Positions 23,763 through 32,498 of a stretch of DNA of 64,000 nt are shown piece after piece; position 1 is the first letter of the stretch, and the number at the start of each line of letters is the position of its first letter. The notes under the pieces were generated by a model. The model was not told the origin of the DNA. It searched no databases and saw only the letters and a list, made by a program, of their open reading frames with translations. Position numbers and translations under genes: made by a program. Source of the stretch: Sediminihaliea albiluteola (GTDB lineage: Bacteria; Pseudomonadota; Gammaproteobacteria; Pseudomonadales; Halieaceae); contig NZ_JACFXU010000014.1 in assembly GCF_014077625.1 (NCBI RefSeq), positions 620,001 through 684,000 of the forward strand, read 5' to 3'.

Positions 23763-23833
23763 CACCTAACAGCTAATTAGCAGGACCAAACCGTATAACA
23801 GCTCTCGCGCTAACTCCAGCACAGCCAACAGCT
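23763..23833 (-). other. Possible attI-like site
   Basis: On the minus strand AGCTGTT occurs at 23833, 23803 and 23774, spaced 30 and 29 bp, and is followed by GGCT, ATAC and AGGT, close to the integron core GTTRRRY. A fourth core-like GTTAGCG lies at 23814. attI sites carry several such integrase-binding repeats and end with the core where the first cassette joins. The last repeat here is exactly where the first cassette begins. No integrase gene is next to it. The rest of 23754-24026 shows no gene. Confidence 0.4.
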
Positions 23834-24026
23834 TCGACTGTGATACTCCTCACAAAATCAATCACATAGCATTGTTTCTTTACCAAAGCTGCCCATTAGT
23901 CGGGCCATCCGGAAGTTAGCAAGAAATCAAATCCGTCCACCACAGTTTATGTTTTATGCAATAAATACAATTACTTAGCTCAAAGCCAAGCCCCTTTCTA
24001 ATCTGTTCTTGTTAAAAAGCCCTTTG

Positions 24027-24350
24027 TCATCCGGCCCCGCCATATTTCTGTCTATGCATACAGCTATGACTTAGAACAGCCATAGGCGACATCAGCCCCC
24101 AATTCTCACAAGCTTCGCGAGCAGATACGTCGGCATAGGCAAAATACTTGCGATGTTTTGAAGACCGAGAAGCCCTTAATCCTTCAGGCCTTACATCCAT
24201 TTCCACGATAAACAGCACCCTGTTTAGCTGTCGGACACTCATATCAGGCAGTTTCTCAGCGCGCTCCGGCCTTTCGACTGCTTGGGCATCAATACCCCAT
24301 TGTGCGCTTCTCAAAAAAATGCCCTCCACTATTGAAGAATTAGTAAGCAT
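24027..24350 (-). CDS. Hypothetical ORF, uncertain
   Basis: 107 residues, no signal peptide, no membrane helix, contains VRQLNRVLFIVEMDVRPEGL and SKHRKYFAYADVSAREACEN. Composition is not obviously artefactual, but there is no strong ribosome-binding site or neighbour support. It lies where an integrase gene would be expected but on the wrong strand and without tyrosine-recombinase motifs. Confidence 0.35.
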   Translation of the reverse strand: MLTNSSIVEGIFLRSAQWGIDAQAVERPERAEKLPDMSVRQLNRVLFIVEMDVRPEGLRASRSSKHRKYFAYADVSAREACENWGLMSPMAVLSHSCMHRQKYGGAG

Positions 24351-24461
24351 CCTTATAATAACTGCGCTTAGCTTAGACCGCTATTAGCGTCGGACCGTCT
24401 TAGCTCTGTTACGCCACCATTTGTCATGCAGCGCTTCGGGCGCAGATAGAAAGGCCCCACA

Positions 24462-24902
24462 ATGACTCGCAAAGACCTCGCAGCCCAACTGAGTTTTGAG
24501 CTGCACAGTTCCGCCCGCTTGTTACGGCGCAACTTTGATCGCCGTGCTAAAGAGCACGGCTTGAGCCGCTCTCGCTGGCAGGTGCTCTGGCACCTGTCAC
24601 AACAAGAGGGCCTCAAGCAAGCCGAGTTAGCCGAGCGCATGGATGTGGCACCGATCAGCCTAGCTCGCCAGATCGATAACTTAGAGCAGGAAGGCCTAGT
24701 TAAGCGCCACCGCGATGAGCAGGATCGCCGCTGTTTCCGCATTTGGCTGACCGATGCAGCACAACCGGCCTTGGTTGTACTGCGCAAATTAGCACTCGAA
24801 ACCCGCCACCAAGCACTGGCGGGGCTATCGGAACAGGATATTGAGCAGCTACATACACTACTGGACCGGGTGCGTCAGAACCTGGCCAACGAGAGAGATT
24901 AA
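24462..24902 (+). CDS. MarR family transcriptional regulator
   Basis: A MarR-type winged-helix repressor of 146 residues: the recognition region is LKQAELAERMDVAPISLARQ, the wing is RHRDEQDRRCFRIWLTD, and both ends are dimerising helices. It starts 4 bp before an EmrA-like gene and 1.07 kb before an EmrB-like gene, so it probably represses its own operon and releases on binding a drug or phenolic ligand. It marks the return to core-type sequence after the cassette array. Confidence 0.9.
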   Translation: MTRKDLAAQLSFELHSSARLLRRNFDRRAKEHGLSRSRWQVLWHLSQQEGLKQAELAERMDVAPISLARQIDNLEQEGLVKRHRDEQDRRCFRIWLTDAAQPALVVLRKLALETRHQALAGLSEQDIEQLHTLLDRVRQNLANERD

Positions 24903-24905
24903 AGC

Positions 24906-25973
24906 GTGAGTAAATCATTCTCAGTAAGCACTCGTCAGTTGAGCTTTGCTGCTGGCATCATTGTTTCCGCCGCCGTTACTGCTTGGCTGCTACTGGGTGG
25001 GCGGGGCAGCGTGCACACCGACAATGCTTACATCAAAGCCAGCAAGGTATCGCTAGCGACAGAAGTCGGCGGCGTCATTGCCGAAGTGACGGTGCGCGCC
25101 AACCAGTCGGTGAAAAGCGGTCAGTTGCTGCTGCGTTTGGATAACACGCCTTTTCAGCTCGCCGTGGATGAGGCAGAAGCTCACCTCAACCAGGTTAAAA
25201 ACCAACTTCTTTCACGACGCGCGGACTACGCCGAGGCCGAAGCAGCATTAGAGCAAGCTCGTCGGGATGCTGCCTTCTACCAGCGCCAGTTACAGCGCAA
25301 TGAAAAAATGGGCCCCCTAGCCATTTCCGAGGTACAGCTCGACGAGGCCAAGCAAGCTCTGAGCCGAGCCCGAGCGCAGATTGCTATTAATCAACAAAAA
25401 CTATCCAGTTTAGCGGCGGCACTCGGTGGCGATAACACCACGCCTTTGGAGCAGCAGGCCGACCTGCAGGTTGCTCAAGCCCAGCTCGACAAAGCGCTTT
25501 ATCAATTATCTCGCACCGAGATTTATGCCCCCATCGATGGCGTCATCGCCAATGAAACCCCACAAGTTGGCGAGATGGTGCCCGCTGGCCTGACCCTAAT
25601 CAGCATGATCAGTAGTACAGATACTTGGGTAGAAGCCAACCTCAAAGAAACACAGCTCGCCGAGGTGCAAGCCGGGCAAGCGGCAACGGTAGTGATTGAC
25701 GCCTACCCCGGTGTTGAGTGGACAGCGATAGTGGAAAGCCTCAGCCCTGCCAGCGGCTCAGAATTCGCTCTGATACCCGCGCAAAATGCCAGTGGCAACT
25801 GGGTCAAAGTGGTTCAGCGTGTCCCCGTTCGCCTACAACTGCTCAATAAGCAGGGCCCAGATGACGGCCCCGTATTGCGCGCTGGGATGAGCGCCGCCGT
25901 GCGCATTGATGTCCGCGGCTCACAGCAGGAGATGCCAACAGCCAAACTAGCCACTGTGTTTCCCGCTAAGTAG
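24906..25973 (+). CDS. EmrA-like HlyD-family efflux adaptor
   Basis: Starts at GTG 24906, 3 bp after the marR stop. 355 residues: one N-terminal membrane helix (about 12-31), a biotinyl-lipoyl-like half (SLATEVGGVIAEVTVRANQS), a long alpha-helical hairpin of about 100 residues rich in Ala, Gln and Glu, then the second lipoyl half (TEIYAPIDGVIANETPQVGE) and a beta-barrel domain. Adaptors of this kind link an inner-membrane EmrB pump to an outer-membrane channel such as TolC. Confidence 0.9.
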   Translation: MSKSFSVSTRQLSFAAGIIVSAAVTAWLLLGGRGSVHTDNAYIKASKVSLATEVGGVIAEVTVRANQSVKSGQLLLRLDNTPFQLAVDEAEAHLNQVKNQLLSRRADYAEAEAALEQARRDAAFYQRQLQRNEKMGPLAISEVQLDEAKQALSRARAQIAINQQKLSSLAAALGGDNTTPLEQQADLQVAQAQLDKALYQLSRTEIYAPIDGVIANETPQVGEMVPAGLTLISMISSTDTWVEANLKETQLAEVQAGQAATVVIDAYPGVEWTAIVESLSPASGSEFALIPAQNASGNWVKVVQRVPVRLQLLNKQGPDDGPVLRAGMSAAVRIDVRGSQQEMPTAKLATVFPAK

Positions 25974-27484
25974 TGAAGCTCCCTCGCTTTGACACCTCCC
26001 GGCGTGGCAATGTACTGCTAGTCACGGCCAGCACTATGCTGGCGACTATTATTCAGGTCTTAGATACCACTATTGCCAACGTCGCCTTGCCGCACATGCA
26101 AGGTAGCCTCGGCGCCGGTGGCGATCAGATCACTTGGGTGTTGACCTCTTATATTGTCGCCACCGCCATCATGACTTTGCCGGTCGGCTATTTGGCCCAG
26201 CGCTTTGGTCGCCGCAATGTCTTTCTCTGGTCAGTCGCCGGCTTCACTGTTTCGTCGATGCTCTGCGGTCAAGCCAGCTCACTGACCGAGATGGTTATTT
26301 GGCGCATGTTGCAGGGCCTGTTCGGCGCTTCTCTGGTACCACTTTCTCAGGCCACGATGCTCGACACATTTCCGCGAGAAAGGCTGGCTTCGGCCATGAG
26401 CATTTGGAGTATGGGAGTGATGCTCGGCCCCATCCTCGGCCCCAGCCTCGGCGGCTGGCTTACCGACACCTATTCTTGGCGCTGGGTGTTCTATATCAAC
26501 GTGCCACTGGGGATTTTGTCGCTGATTGGCATCTACCTGTACTTACCCGATACGCCACTGCGCAAGCAGCGCTTTGATCGCTGGGGATTTGCCTTTATCG
26601 CGCTGGCCGTAGCCACCCTGCAGTTGTTACTAGATCGCGGTGAACACGCAGACTGGTTTGAATCTTTTGAAATTCAGTTTTACGCCGTGCTCTCACTACT
26701 TGGCTTATATTTATTCGCGGTGCACACCAGCACCACAGATAATAAGTTCTTCTCTCCCGCACTATTTAAAGACCGGAACTTCATGTCTGGCACGGTATTT
26801 ATTTTTATTGTCGGGATTGTGCTACTGGCCACTATGGCGCTGCTGCCACCCTTCCTGCAACAGTGGAAAGGCTACCCGGCAGTCACCACCGGACTGGTGC
26901 TGATGCCACGCGGCATTGGCACCATGGTCTCGATGTTGGCAGTGAGCCATATTCTCAAGGTTGTCGATGCTCGCGTGGTGATCTTAAGCGGCATGGCACT
27001 GGTATCTATCTCACTGCAGCAAATGTCGGGATTCACCATGGATGTCGGGCAGCGCGAGCTGATAGTGACTGGCGTTATACAGGGGCTCGGCCTAGGGCTC
27101 GTTATGGTACCTGTCTCCATTCTGGCCTATGTCACCTTAGCCCCTAGCTTGCGCGATGAGGCCACAGCCCTATTTAGCCTATCGAGAAACCTGGGTAGCA
27201 GTATCGGTGTATCGATCGTTATGGCGGTACTGTCGCGAAGTCTGTGGATTAACCAGCAGGACTTAAGCTCACGCATACAGCTCTCACCTGATCTGCTAGC
27301 GAAAGTTCAAAACGGAAACGAGCTGTTAGCAATGTCCGGCGGACTGATTCAGGAGGTGAACCGACAGGCAGCTGAGATCGCCTTCGTTAACAACTTCCAC
27401 TTGCTGATGCTGATTAATCTGGCCGCGATGCCGCTGGTGCTATTGCTGTCAAACCCCAAAGCTGAAGCCAATGCCACAGGCTGA
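25973..27484 (+). CDS. EmrB-like DHA2 family MFS drug transporter
   Basis: 503 residues, about 14 membrane helices. Begins at GTG 25973, overlapping the adaptor stop by one base (TAGTG). Typical DHA2 motifs: LDTTIANVALPHMQGSL in helix 1, then PVGYLAQRFGRRNVFLWSV (motif A) and MGVMLGPILGPSLGGWL (motif C). It expels hydrophobic compounds in exchange for protons, working with the adaptor gene upstream. Confidence 0.93.
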   Translation: MKLPRFDTSRRGNVLLVTASTMLATIIQVLDTTIANVALPHMQGSLGAGGDQITWVLTSYIVATAIMTLPVGYLAQRFGRRNVFLWSVAGFTVSSMLCGQASSLTEMVIWRMLQGLFGASLVPLSQATMLDTFPRERLASAMSIWSMGVMLGPILGPSLGGWLTDTYSWRWVFYINVPLGILSLIGIYLYLPDTPLRKQRFDRWGFAFIALAVATLQLLLDRGEHADWFESFEIQFYAVLSLLGLYLFAVHTSTTDNKFFSPALFKDRNFMSGTVFIFIVGIVLLATMALLPPFLQQWKGYPAVTTGLVLMPRGIGTMVSMLAVSHILKVVDARVVILSGMALVSISLQQMSGFTMDVGQRELIVTGVIQGLGLGLVMVPVSILAYVTLAPSLRDEATALFSLSRNLGSSIGVSIVMAVLSRSLWINQQDLSSRIQLSPDLLAKVQNGNELLAMSGGLIQEVNRQAAEIAFVNNFHLLMLINLAAMPLVLLLSNPKAEANATG

Positions 27485-27485
27485 A

Positions 27486-28646
27486 TCAGGCACGAGTTTC
27501 GATCAAGCGTGTCCAGTACTCCAGTACATTAAGCTGCTGGGCCGCGAGCTTGAGACAAACCAGCAAAGGCACCGCCAGCAATACTCCCACCGCGCCCCAG
27601 AGCCAGCCCCAAATAATCAACCACAAAACTAAAACTAATGGATTCAAACGCATGTGATGGCCCAGCACCAAGGGTGTAATAAACTGGGCCTCCAACATAT
27701 TGATAGCAAAATAGCTGGCAGCGGGTACTAGCGCCGCCAACACCAGGCCATATTGCACCAGTCCCGCCACACTGAGCACGCATATCGCTACTAATGGCCC
27801 TACGTAAGGAGCAAAGTTCAGCACGCCAACCAGTGCCCCCCACAACAGCGCATCTTCCACCCGCAGTAACCACAGCACGATAGCCGTAGCTACGCCAAGC
27901 CCCAGATTAATCAGACTGACTGTCAGAATGTAGCGCGACAACTCTTTCTGCATCCGCGCTATCAGCAAGCTCGCCCGCTGTTTGTCGCGTACTCGCGGAA
28001 AAATCTCGATAGCGCTGAGATATAGGCGCTGACCAAAAATCAGCTGGAACAACACCAAAATGACGAAGGTCAGCAGTTGCACCGCCATCATTGGCGCGGC
28101 CCCCAACATAGAGACCACCAGCTCCATACTGCTTTGCATTAGCTTTTCGCTAACTGCCCCTTGTCCAGAGGATTCATCTGACTCCGCTAGGACTTCCTCG
28201 CGCTTCCAAAAGCCCCAAAAGCCGGACTTTTTTTGGATCTCAGCTTTTGGCGCCAACGCACCGGTAAATTCATCGATTTCTTGGGTAAGTTCCTTACTGA
28301 GCTCTGGCAAGCGCTGGAGCCACTTTTCTGCAGGCTCGGCAAGTCCAATCCCCAACGCAGCAATCGGGCCACCAATACAAGCCAGCAATAAAATGGCAGA
28401 AACACTGCGAGGAATATAAAAGCGCTTTAAAAGGGCTACCAAAGGACTCAACAAGAGAGCAAACAGCAGTGCAACAACAATTGGCATCAGCAGTGTTTTG
28501 GCAAAGTACAAGGTGTAGAGCGTAGCCAGAGCTAAGAGGCAGTAAAGCACCACCTGAGACGCTGAACGCTGGCCTGCCTTGGGCTTATCATCCAGGTCAT
28601 CCGCGCTGCTAGAATTCAAAGGCATGCCCGTTTTGGCTTTACTCAT
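27486..28646 (-). CDS. AI-2E family transporter (PerM/UPF0118)
   Basis: 386 residues with seven to eight membrane helices, a cytoplasmic region of about 60 residues (140-200) and the family's C-terminal pattern GVLNFAPYVGPLVAICVLSV ... LEAQFITPLVLGHHMRLNPL. Members export AI-2 or small ions; the name reflects one characterised member and does not prove autoinducer transport. It overlaps the preceding gene by 4 bp (ATGA) and is last in a four-gene operon of YqjD/YqjE-like proteins. Confidence 0.9.
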   Translation of the reverse strand: MSKAKTGMPLNSSSADDLDDKPKAGQRSASQVVLYCLLALATLYTLYFAKTLLMPIVVALLFALLLSPLVALLKRFYIPRSVSAILLLACIGGPIAALGIGLAEPAEKWLQRLPELSKELTQEIDEFTGALAPKAEIQKKSGFWGFWKREEVLAESDESSGQGAVSEKLMQSSMELVVSMLGAAPMMAVQLLTFVILVLFQLIFGQRLYLSAIEIFPRVRDKQRASLLIARMQKELSRYILTVSLINLGLGVATAIVLWLLRVEDALLWGALVGVLNFAPYVGPLVAICVLSVAGLVQYGLVLAALVPAASYFAINMLEAQFITPLVLGHHMRLNPLVLVLWLIIWGWLWGAVGVLLAVPLLVCLKLAAQQLNVLEYWTRLIETRA

Positions 28647-28915
28647 AGCTCAAGCAGCTCAGCGGCATTGAGCCCTGGGATCATGCGCAAAAAAGAAAAT
28701 AGGCTGAGACCTCGACGAGCCAAACGCACGCTGCCCCGCGCTCCTTGGCTGCCAAGCACGGCGCCTGAGACAAAAGCAGCCCCAAGCCAATAGAGTGGCG
28801 ACAGTTCCTTGATGCGACGCTTTAAGCGTTTCCGATGCAGGGACAAAACAGCCTGCCGCTGGCTCAAGCGTTGGTCTATGACTTGAATTTCACGAATTAG
28901 AGACTTTCGACTCAT
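28643..28915 (-). CDS. Small membrane protein of the yqjDE-like operon
   Basis: 90 residues, very basic: MSRKSLIREIQVIDQRLSQR then HRKRLKRRIKELSP before one hydrophobic segment (about 41-57). The position after yqjE and the basic helical start resemble YqjK, the third gene of the E. coli yqjCDEK cluster, but the similarity is only in layout. Overlaps both neighbours. Confidence 0.7.
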   Translation of the reverse strand: MSRKSLIREIQVIDQRLSQRQAVLSLHRKRLKRRIKELSPLYWLGAAFVSGAVLGSQGARGSVRLARRGLSLFSFLRMIPGLNAAELLEL

Positions 28916-29312
28916 CGCTCTGTGCTCCGACCAAATACTGCAAGTGCTTACGTGTCTGGGGCAGGCTCAGCGTACGTCGATAGCGCATCCATGAGCTGTA
29001 GACGCCCCATAAGGCCAAACCTTGAATAGTCAAAAAAAGCACTATGGCCCACGTTACCGAGTCACTACTCTGGTACAAAACCCAGGAGGCTAAGACCGAA
29101 AAGCCCAGCCACAGCAGTATAAGTAAGGGTAAAAAAGCCACTGCCAGAACAACCATCCGGCCCAAGTTAGCCATCGCTAAACGCAGCTCGAGCGCCATAA
29201 GTTGCGCTACGTCCGAGCCTGTTTCTGCGGCGAGTTGCGCTAGGCGCAACCACTCCTGCTCGCTGCCTTGTGCCGATTCTTCCGACTGTGGGCTAGGACG
29301 ATCTTCACTCAT
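28890..29312 (-). CDS. Phage holin-like / YqjE family membrane protein
   Basis: The protein has 140 residues: a soluble N-terminal segment with Glu/Gln, an amphipathic helix (LAAETGSDVAQLMALELRLA), then two membrane helices (about 52-76, 85-109) joined by a short loop, as in YqjE-type proteins (phage holin family, superfamily 3 of Actinobacteria and proteobacteria). They are thought to be inner-membrane stress proteins acting with YqjD. Overlaps neighbours by 4 and 26 bp. Confidence 0.78.
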   Translation of the reverse strand: MSEDRPSPQSEESAQGSEQEWLRLAQLAAETGSDVAQLMALELRLAMANLGRMVVLAVAFLPLLILLWLGFSVLASWVLYQSSDSVTWAIVLFLTIQGLALWGVYSSWMRYRRTLSLPQTRKHLQYLVGAQSDESKVSNS

Positions 29313-29605
29313 CGTCGACTGGTCACCTGCGCCAGCACATAGCCCACCAGAAAAGCGATGCCCAGAGTCGCCAATGGCTTGTCGCGGACAAAAGCACTGG
29401 CTTCTGCGCCCAGCTCATCTACCTTGTCACGACCTTTGTGAATTTGCTCTATGGCTTCGCCTTTTAAATCCATTCCGGCAGCTTGAGCCGCCTGCTGAAA
29501 ATGCAAACGCGCTTCCTGCAGCTTGTCGTAAGCCTCTAAGGCCGCTTCCTTACTGGCAGCAAACTCTTCATTTTTTCGCTTATCGGCGTTCCTGTGCTCT
29601 GACAT
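29309..29605 (-). CDS. DUF883 family protein (YqjD/ElaB-like)
   Basis: 98 residues: a charged alpha-helical segment of about 75 residues, then DKPLATLGIAFLVGYVLAQV TSRR-type C-terminus with one membrane helix, exactly the YqjD/ElaB layout. E. coli homologues bind ribosomes to the inner membrane in stationary phase. It is first in the operon; a good ribosome-binding site (GGAGG) lies 6 bp before the start. Confidence 0.9.
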   Translation of the reverse strand: MSEHRNADKRKNEEFAASKEAALEAYDKLQEARLHFQQAAQAAGMDLKGEAIEQIHKGRDKVDELGAEASAFVRDKPLATLGIAFLVGYVLAQVTSRR

Positions 29606-29827
29606 GTTGAACCTCCATTGGCTCTACGTTACGAACAAACACTCGTAACTCCAGACTAGTTGAATAAGACTTAAAATGCACGAGGCAAGACTCACTTAAG
29701 AGGCTCAAGTCACTCGCAGGGCTATAGCAGGTGCTAGCGCTCTGAAGCCTTAAATAAAGGGGGTTTGCTCGACAGTGACTTAAACGCTTATGATGAAGAT
29801 CGTAGGATCTGCACAGGATTGTCAGTG

Positions 29828-31009
29828 ATGCCTAATAATCAGCCACCTATTCTGCTGGCTTATGCCTTCCGTCCATTTTTTTTACTCTCCGCGTTCTACG
29901 CCGCTGCGGCTATGGCGGTGTGGATCAGTGCCATCCTCGGTGGCCCAGTGCTGTTACCCGCCACCTTGACGCCTGACTGGCACGCCCACGAATTAGTCTA
30001 TGGTTTTGTCGGCGCAGCGATTGCCGGCTTTCTACTCACTGCCATCACTAACTGGACCGGTTCAGCGCCCCTGGCGGGAACAAAACTGGCGCTACTACTG
30101 CTGCTGTGGTTCGCGGGCCGCATCGCTATGGCTTTCAATGCAACACTAGCCCCTGCAGTGGTTGCGCTGCTCGACCTGAGCTTTCTTCTGGCACTGGCGC
30201 TCTACGTCGCCCTCATTTTGTGGCGCACAAAGAATCGTCGCAATGCGCCTCTAGTCCTGGTGCTGCTGACTTTAGTTGCCGGCAACGCTCTGATGCATGC
30301 CGGCTGGATACAGCGCTCAGCAGAACTCATTCTACTGGGTAGAAACCTCGCCCTAGACCTCATTACCGTGTTAATGACCATCGTAGCGGGCCGTATTACC
30401 CCTGCCTTTAGCGCCAACTGGCTGCGTGCTCGCGGCGAAACGATTAACACTGTAGCCACGCCGCGTCTGGATCAGGCTGCCATTGGCAGTGTTGCCCTCA
30501 TGGCACTCTGTAGTTTGGCTGGCGCAGCTGCGCTAGTGACAGGCCTGATTGCCATCACCGCGGGCTTACTCAACGCACTGCGTCTTTACCGCTGGGCTGG
30601 CTGGCGCATTCGCCGTGAGCCGCTGCTGTGGATTTTGCATCTTGCCTACGGCTTTATCGTTGCAGCCTTGCTCGCGCGAGGCTTAGTCTTGCTCGATATT
30701 CTGCAGGCCCCCTCACTGTGGCAGCATCTCATTGGAGCAGGCGCGATGGGCATTCTGGTGCTGGGCGTCATGACCCGAGTGAGTATGGGTCACACTGGTC
30801 GCCCACTCGCCTTGCGACCAGGTGGGCTAGTGATTTATATAGCCATTATTGTGGCCGCCCTATTACGGGTTTTGGTAGCACTCAATACTATTGACTATCA
30901 AAGTGGCCTACTACTCTCTGCAGGCGCCTGGATAGTGGCTTTTGCGCTGTTCTGCATCGCTTACGCCCCTGTGCTATGGAGCCCACGCGCCGACGGACGC
31001 CCCGGCTAG
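29828..31009 (+). CDS. nnrS: NnrS family protein
   Basis: 393 residues from ATG 29828; the frame is open to TTG 29765 but the conserved sequence begins after the ATG (PPILLAYAFRPFFLLSAFYA). About twelve membrane helices, with the NnrS motifs WHAHELVYGFVGAAIAGFLL and TAITNWTG, and a later GAMGILVLGVMTRVSMGHTG. NnrS is a heme- and copper-containing membrane protein linked to nitric oxide stress. No denitrification genes are adjacent. Confidence 0.92.
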   Translation: MPNNQPPILLAYAFRPFFLLSAFYAAAAMAVWISAILGGPVLLPATLTPDWHAHELVYGFVGAAIAGFLLTAITNWTGSAPLAGTKLALLLLLWFAGRIAMAFNATLAPAVVALLDLSFLLALALYVALILWRTKNRRNAPLVLVLLTLVAGNALMHAGWIQRSAELILLGRNLALDLITVLMTIVAGRITPAFSANWLRARGETINTVATPRLDQAAIGSVALMALCSLAGAAALVTGLIAITAGLLNALRLYRWAGWRIRREPLLWILHLAYGFIVAALLARGLVLLDILQAPSLWQHLIGAGAMGILVLGVMTRVSMGHTGRPLALRPGGLVIYIAIIVAALLRVLVALNTIDYQSGLLLSAGAWIVAFALFCIAYAPVLWSPRADGRPG

Positions 31010-31161
31010 GGCCCTATCCACTATCAGGCAGCCAGCTCTAGCCTCGCCACTGGGGGTAATTAAGTTTCTTTGCACTTAATCTGCTCCCAGACCCCCACAG
31101 CGCAACACCTGCAGCCAGCTCTGTCTTATAATAGGCGCTTATTTTCTTAAGACGGGATGAG

Positions 31162-32424
31162 GTGTTTTCTGTGAAGTTGTCAGCATTTGGCGAAAAGTTC
31201 GCCGGCGACTCAGGTGTCGTTCAGTTAATGGACGATTTGAGTAGTGCATTGAGCGACAACCCCGACATGATTTTCATGGGCGGTGGCAATCCTGGCCGCC
31301 TGCCTGAAGTTGAGGCCGTCTTCCAGCAGCGCCTGGAAATCATTATGGCTGACCCACAGCAACGTCACAGCCTGTTTGGCATCTATCAGTCGCCCCAAGG
31401 GGAGCGGGCATTTCGTGAGCAACTAGCTGCTTTACTCAACAAAGAGCTAGGCTGGGCGGTGACTGGCGCCAATATCGCAGTCAGCAATGGCAGTCAGTCC
31501 GCATTTTTTGTGCTGTTCAATATGTTAGCTGGTCAAATGTCAGACGGTAGCCAGCGCTGTATCCATCTGCCACTCGCACCTGAGTACATAGGCTACGCTG
31601 ATACCGGCCTTAGTGAGCCTTTGTTTACCGCGACCCAGCCCGATATCGAACTGCTCGATGATCAGCTATTCAAATACCGCGTGGATTTTTCGGGGCTGTC
31701 ACTCTCCGACAGCACGGCAGCGCTATGCGTCTCCCGTCCCAGCAACCCAACCGGCAATGTACTGACCGACGAGGAAATCAGCCACCTCGACCAAATCGCG
31801 CGTCAGCGCGATATCCCATTGATTATCGATGGTGCCTACGGCCTGCCCTTCCCCAGTATTTTATTCGAACCCGCCAGCCCACACTGGAATGAGAATACCG
31901 TGCTTGTATTGAGCCTCTCCAAGCTCGGCTTGCCCGGAGCTCGCACTGGCATTGTGGTAGCTAGCGAAGAGTTTATCCACGCCTTTACTAACGCCAATAC
32001 AGTGCTCAGCCTAGCCAGTGGCACCATGGGCCCGGCCTTGGCGGGAGCACTGTGTAGCAGCGGTGAACTGCTGAGCTTGTCGCGCAATCACATCATGCCT
32101 TTTTACCGCGACCGGGCACAGCAAACACTCGAGTGGTTCCGGGCCGCCATGGGTGATTTGCCCTACCGCATCCACAAGCCCGAGGGCGCTATTTTCCTCT
32201 GGCTGTGGTTCAAAGACTTACCCATTAGCAGCCAGGAGCTCTACGAGCGACTTAAGCAACGCGGCGTATTAGTGGTGCCTGGGCATAATTTTTTCGTCGG
32301 TCTCGGCGATGACTGGCAGCATAAACACGAGTGCATCCGGGTTTCTTACGCCCAAGATGCCGAGCGCGTTAAACTGGGAGTAGAGCTTATTGCAGCGGAA
32401 GTTGCTCGAGCCTACCAAGAGTAA
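31162..32424 (+). CDS. avtA: Valine-pyruvate aminotransferase AvtA
   Basis: 420 residues, aminotransferase class I/II fold type I. LSAFGEKFAGDSGVVQLMDD and MIFMGGGNPGRLPEVEAVFQ match AvtA openings; ASNPTG-equivalent SRPSNPTGN, and SLSKLGLPGARTG carries the PLP-binding lysine. AvtA makes valine from 2-oxoisovalerate using alanine. Start is GTG at 31162 or, by fit to the family N-terminus, GTG at 31171. It is monocistronic. Confidence 0.9.
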   Translation: MFSVKLSAFGEKFAGDSGVVQLMDDLSSALSDNPDMIFMGGGNPGRLPEVEAVFQQRLEIIMADPQQRHSLFGIYQSPQGERAFREQLAALLNKELGWAVTGANIAVSNGSQSAFFVLFNMLAGQMSDGSQRCIHLPLAPEYIGYADTGLSEPLFTATQPDIELLDDQLFKYRVDFSGLSLSDSTAALCVSRPSNPTGNVLTDEEISHLDQIARQRDIPLIIDGAYGLPFPSILFEPASPHWNENTVLVLSLSKLGLPGARTGIVVASEEFIHAFTNANTVLSLASGTMGPALAGALCSSGELLSLSRNHIMPFYRDRAQQTLEWFRAAMGDLPYRIHKPEGAIFLWLWFKDLPISSQELYERLKQRGVLVVPGHNFFVGLGDDWQHKHECIRVSYAQDAERVKLGVELIAAEVARAYQE

Positions 32425-32498
32425 TTGTCGGCAAGCGTTTTCGCGAAAAATAGTCTGTTAAGATAGCCCTATTAACAAGCCCTAGCCGAGGAGTTTTT

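Noticed and set aside
24027-24350. ORF considered as remnant integrase (IntI)
   Set aside because: No tyrosine-recombinase motifs (no R...HxxR...Y pattern), wrong strand for intI relative to the array, and only 107 residues.
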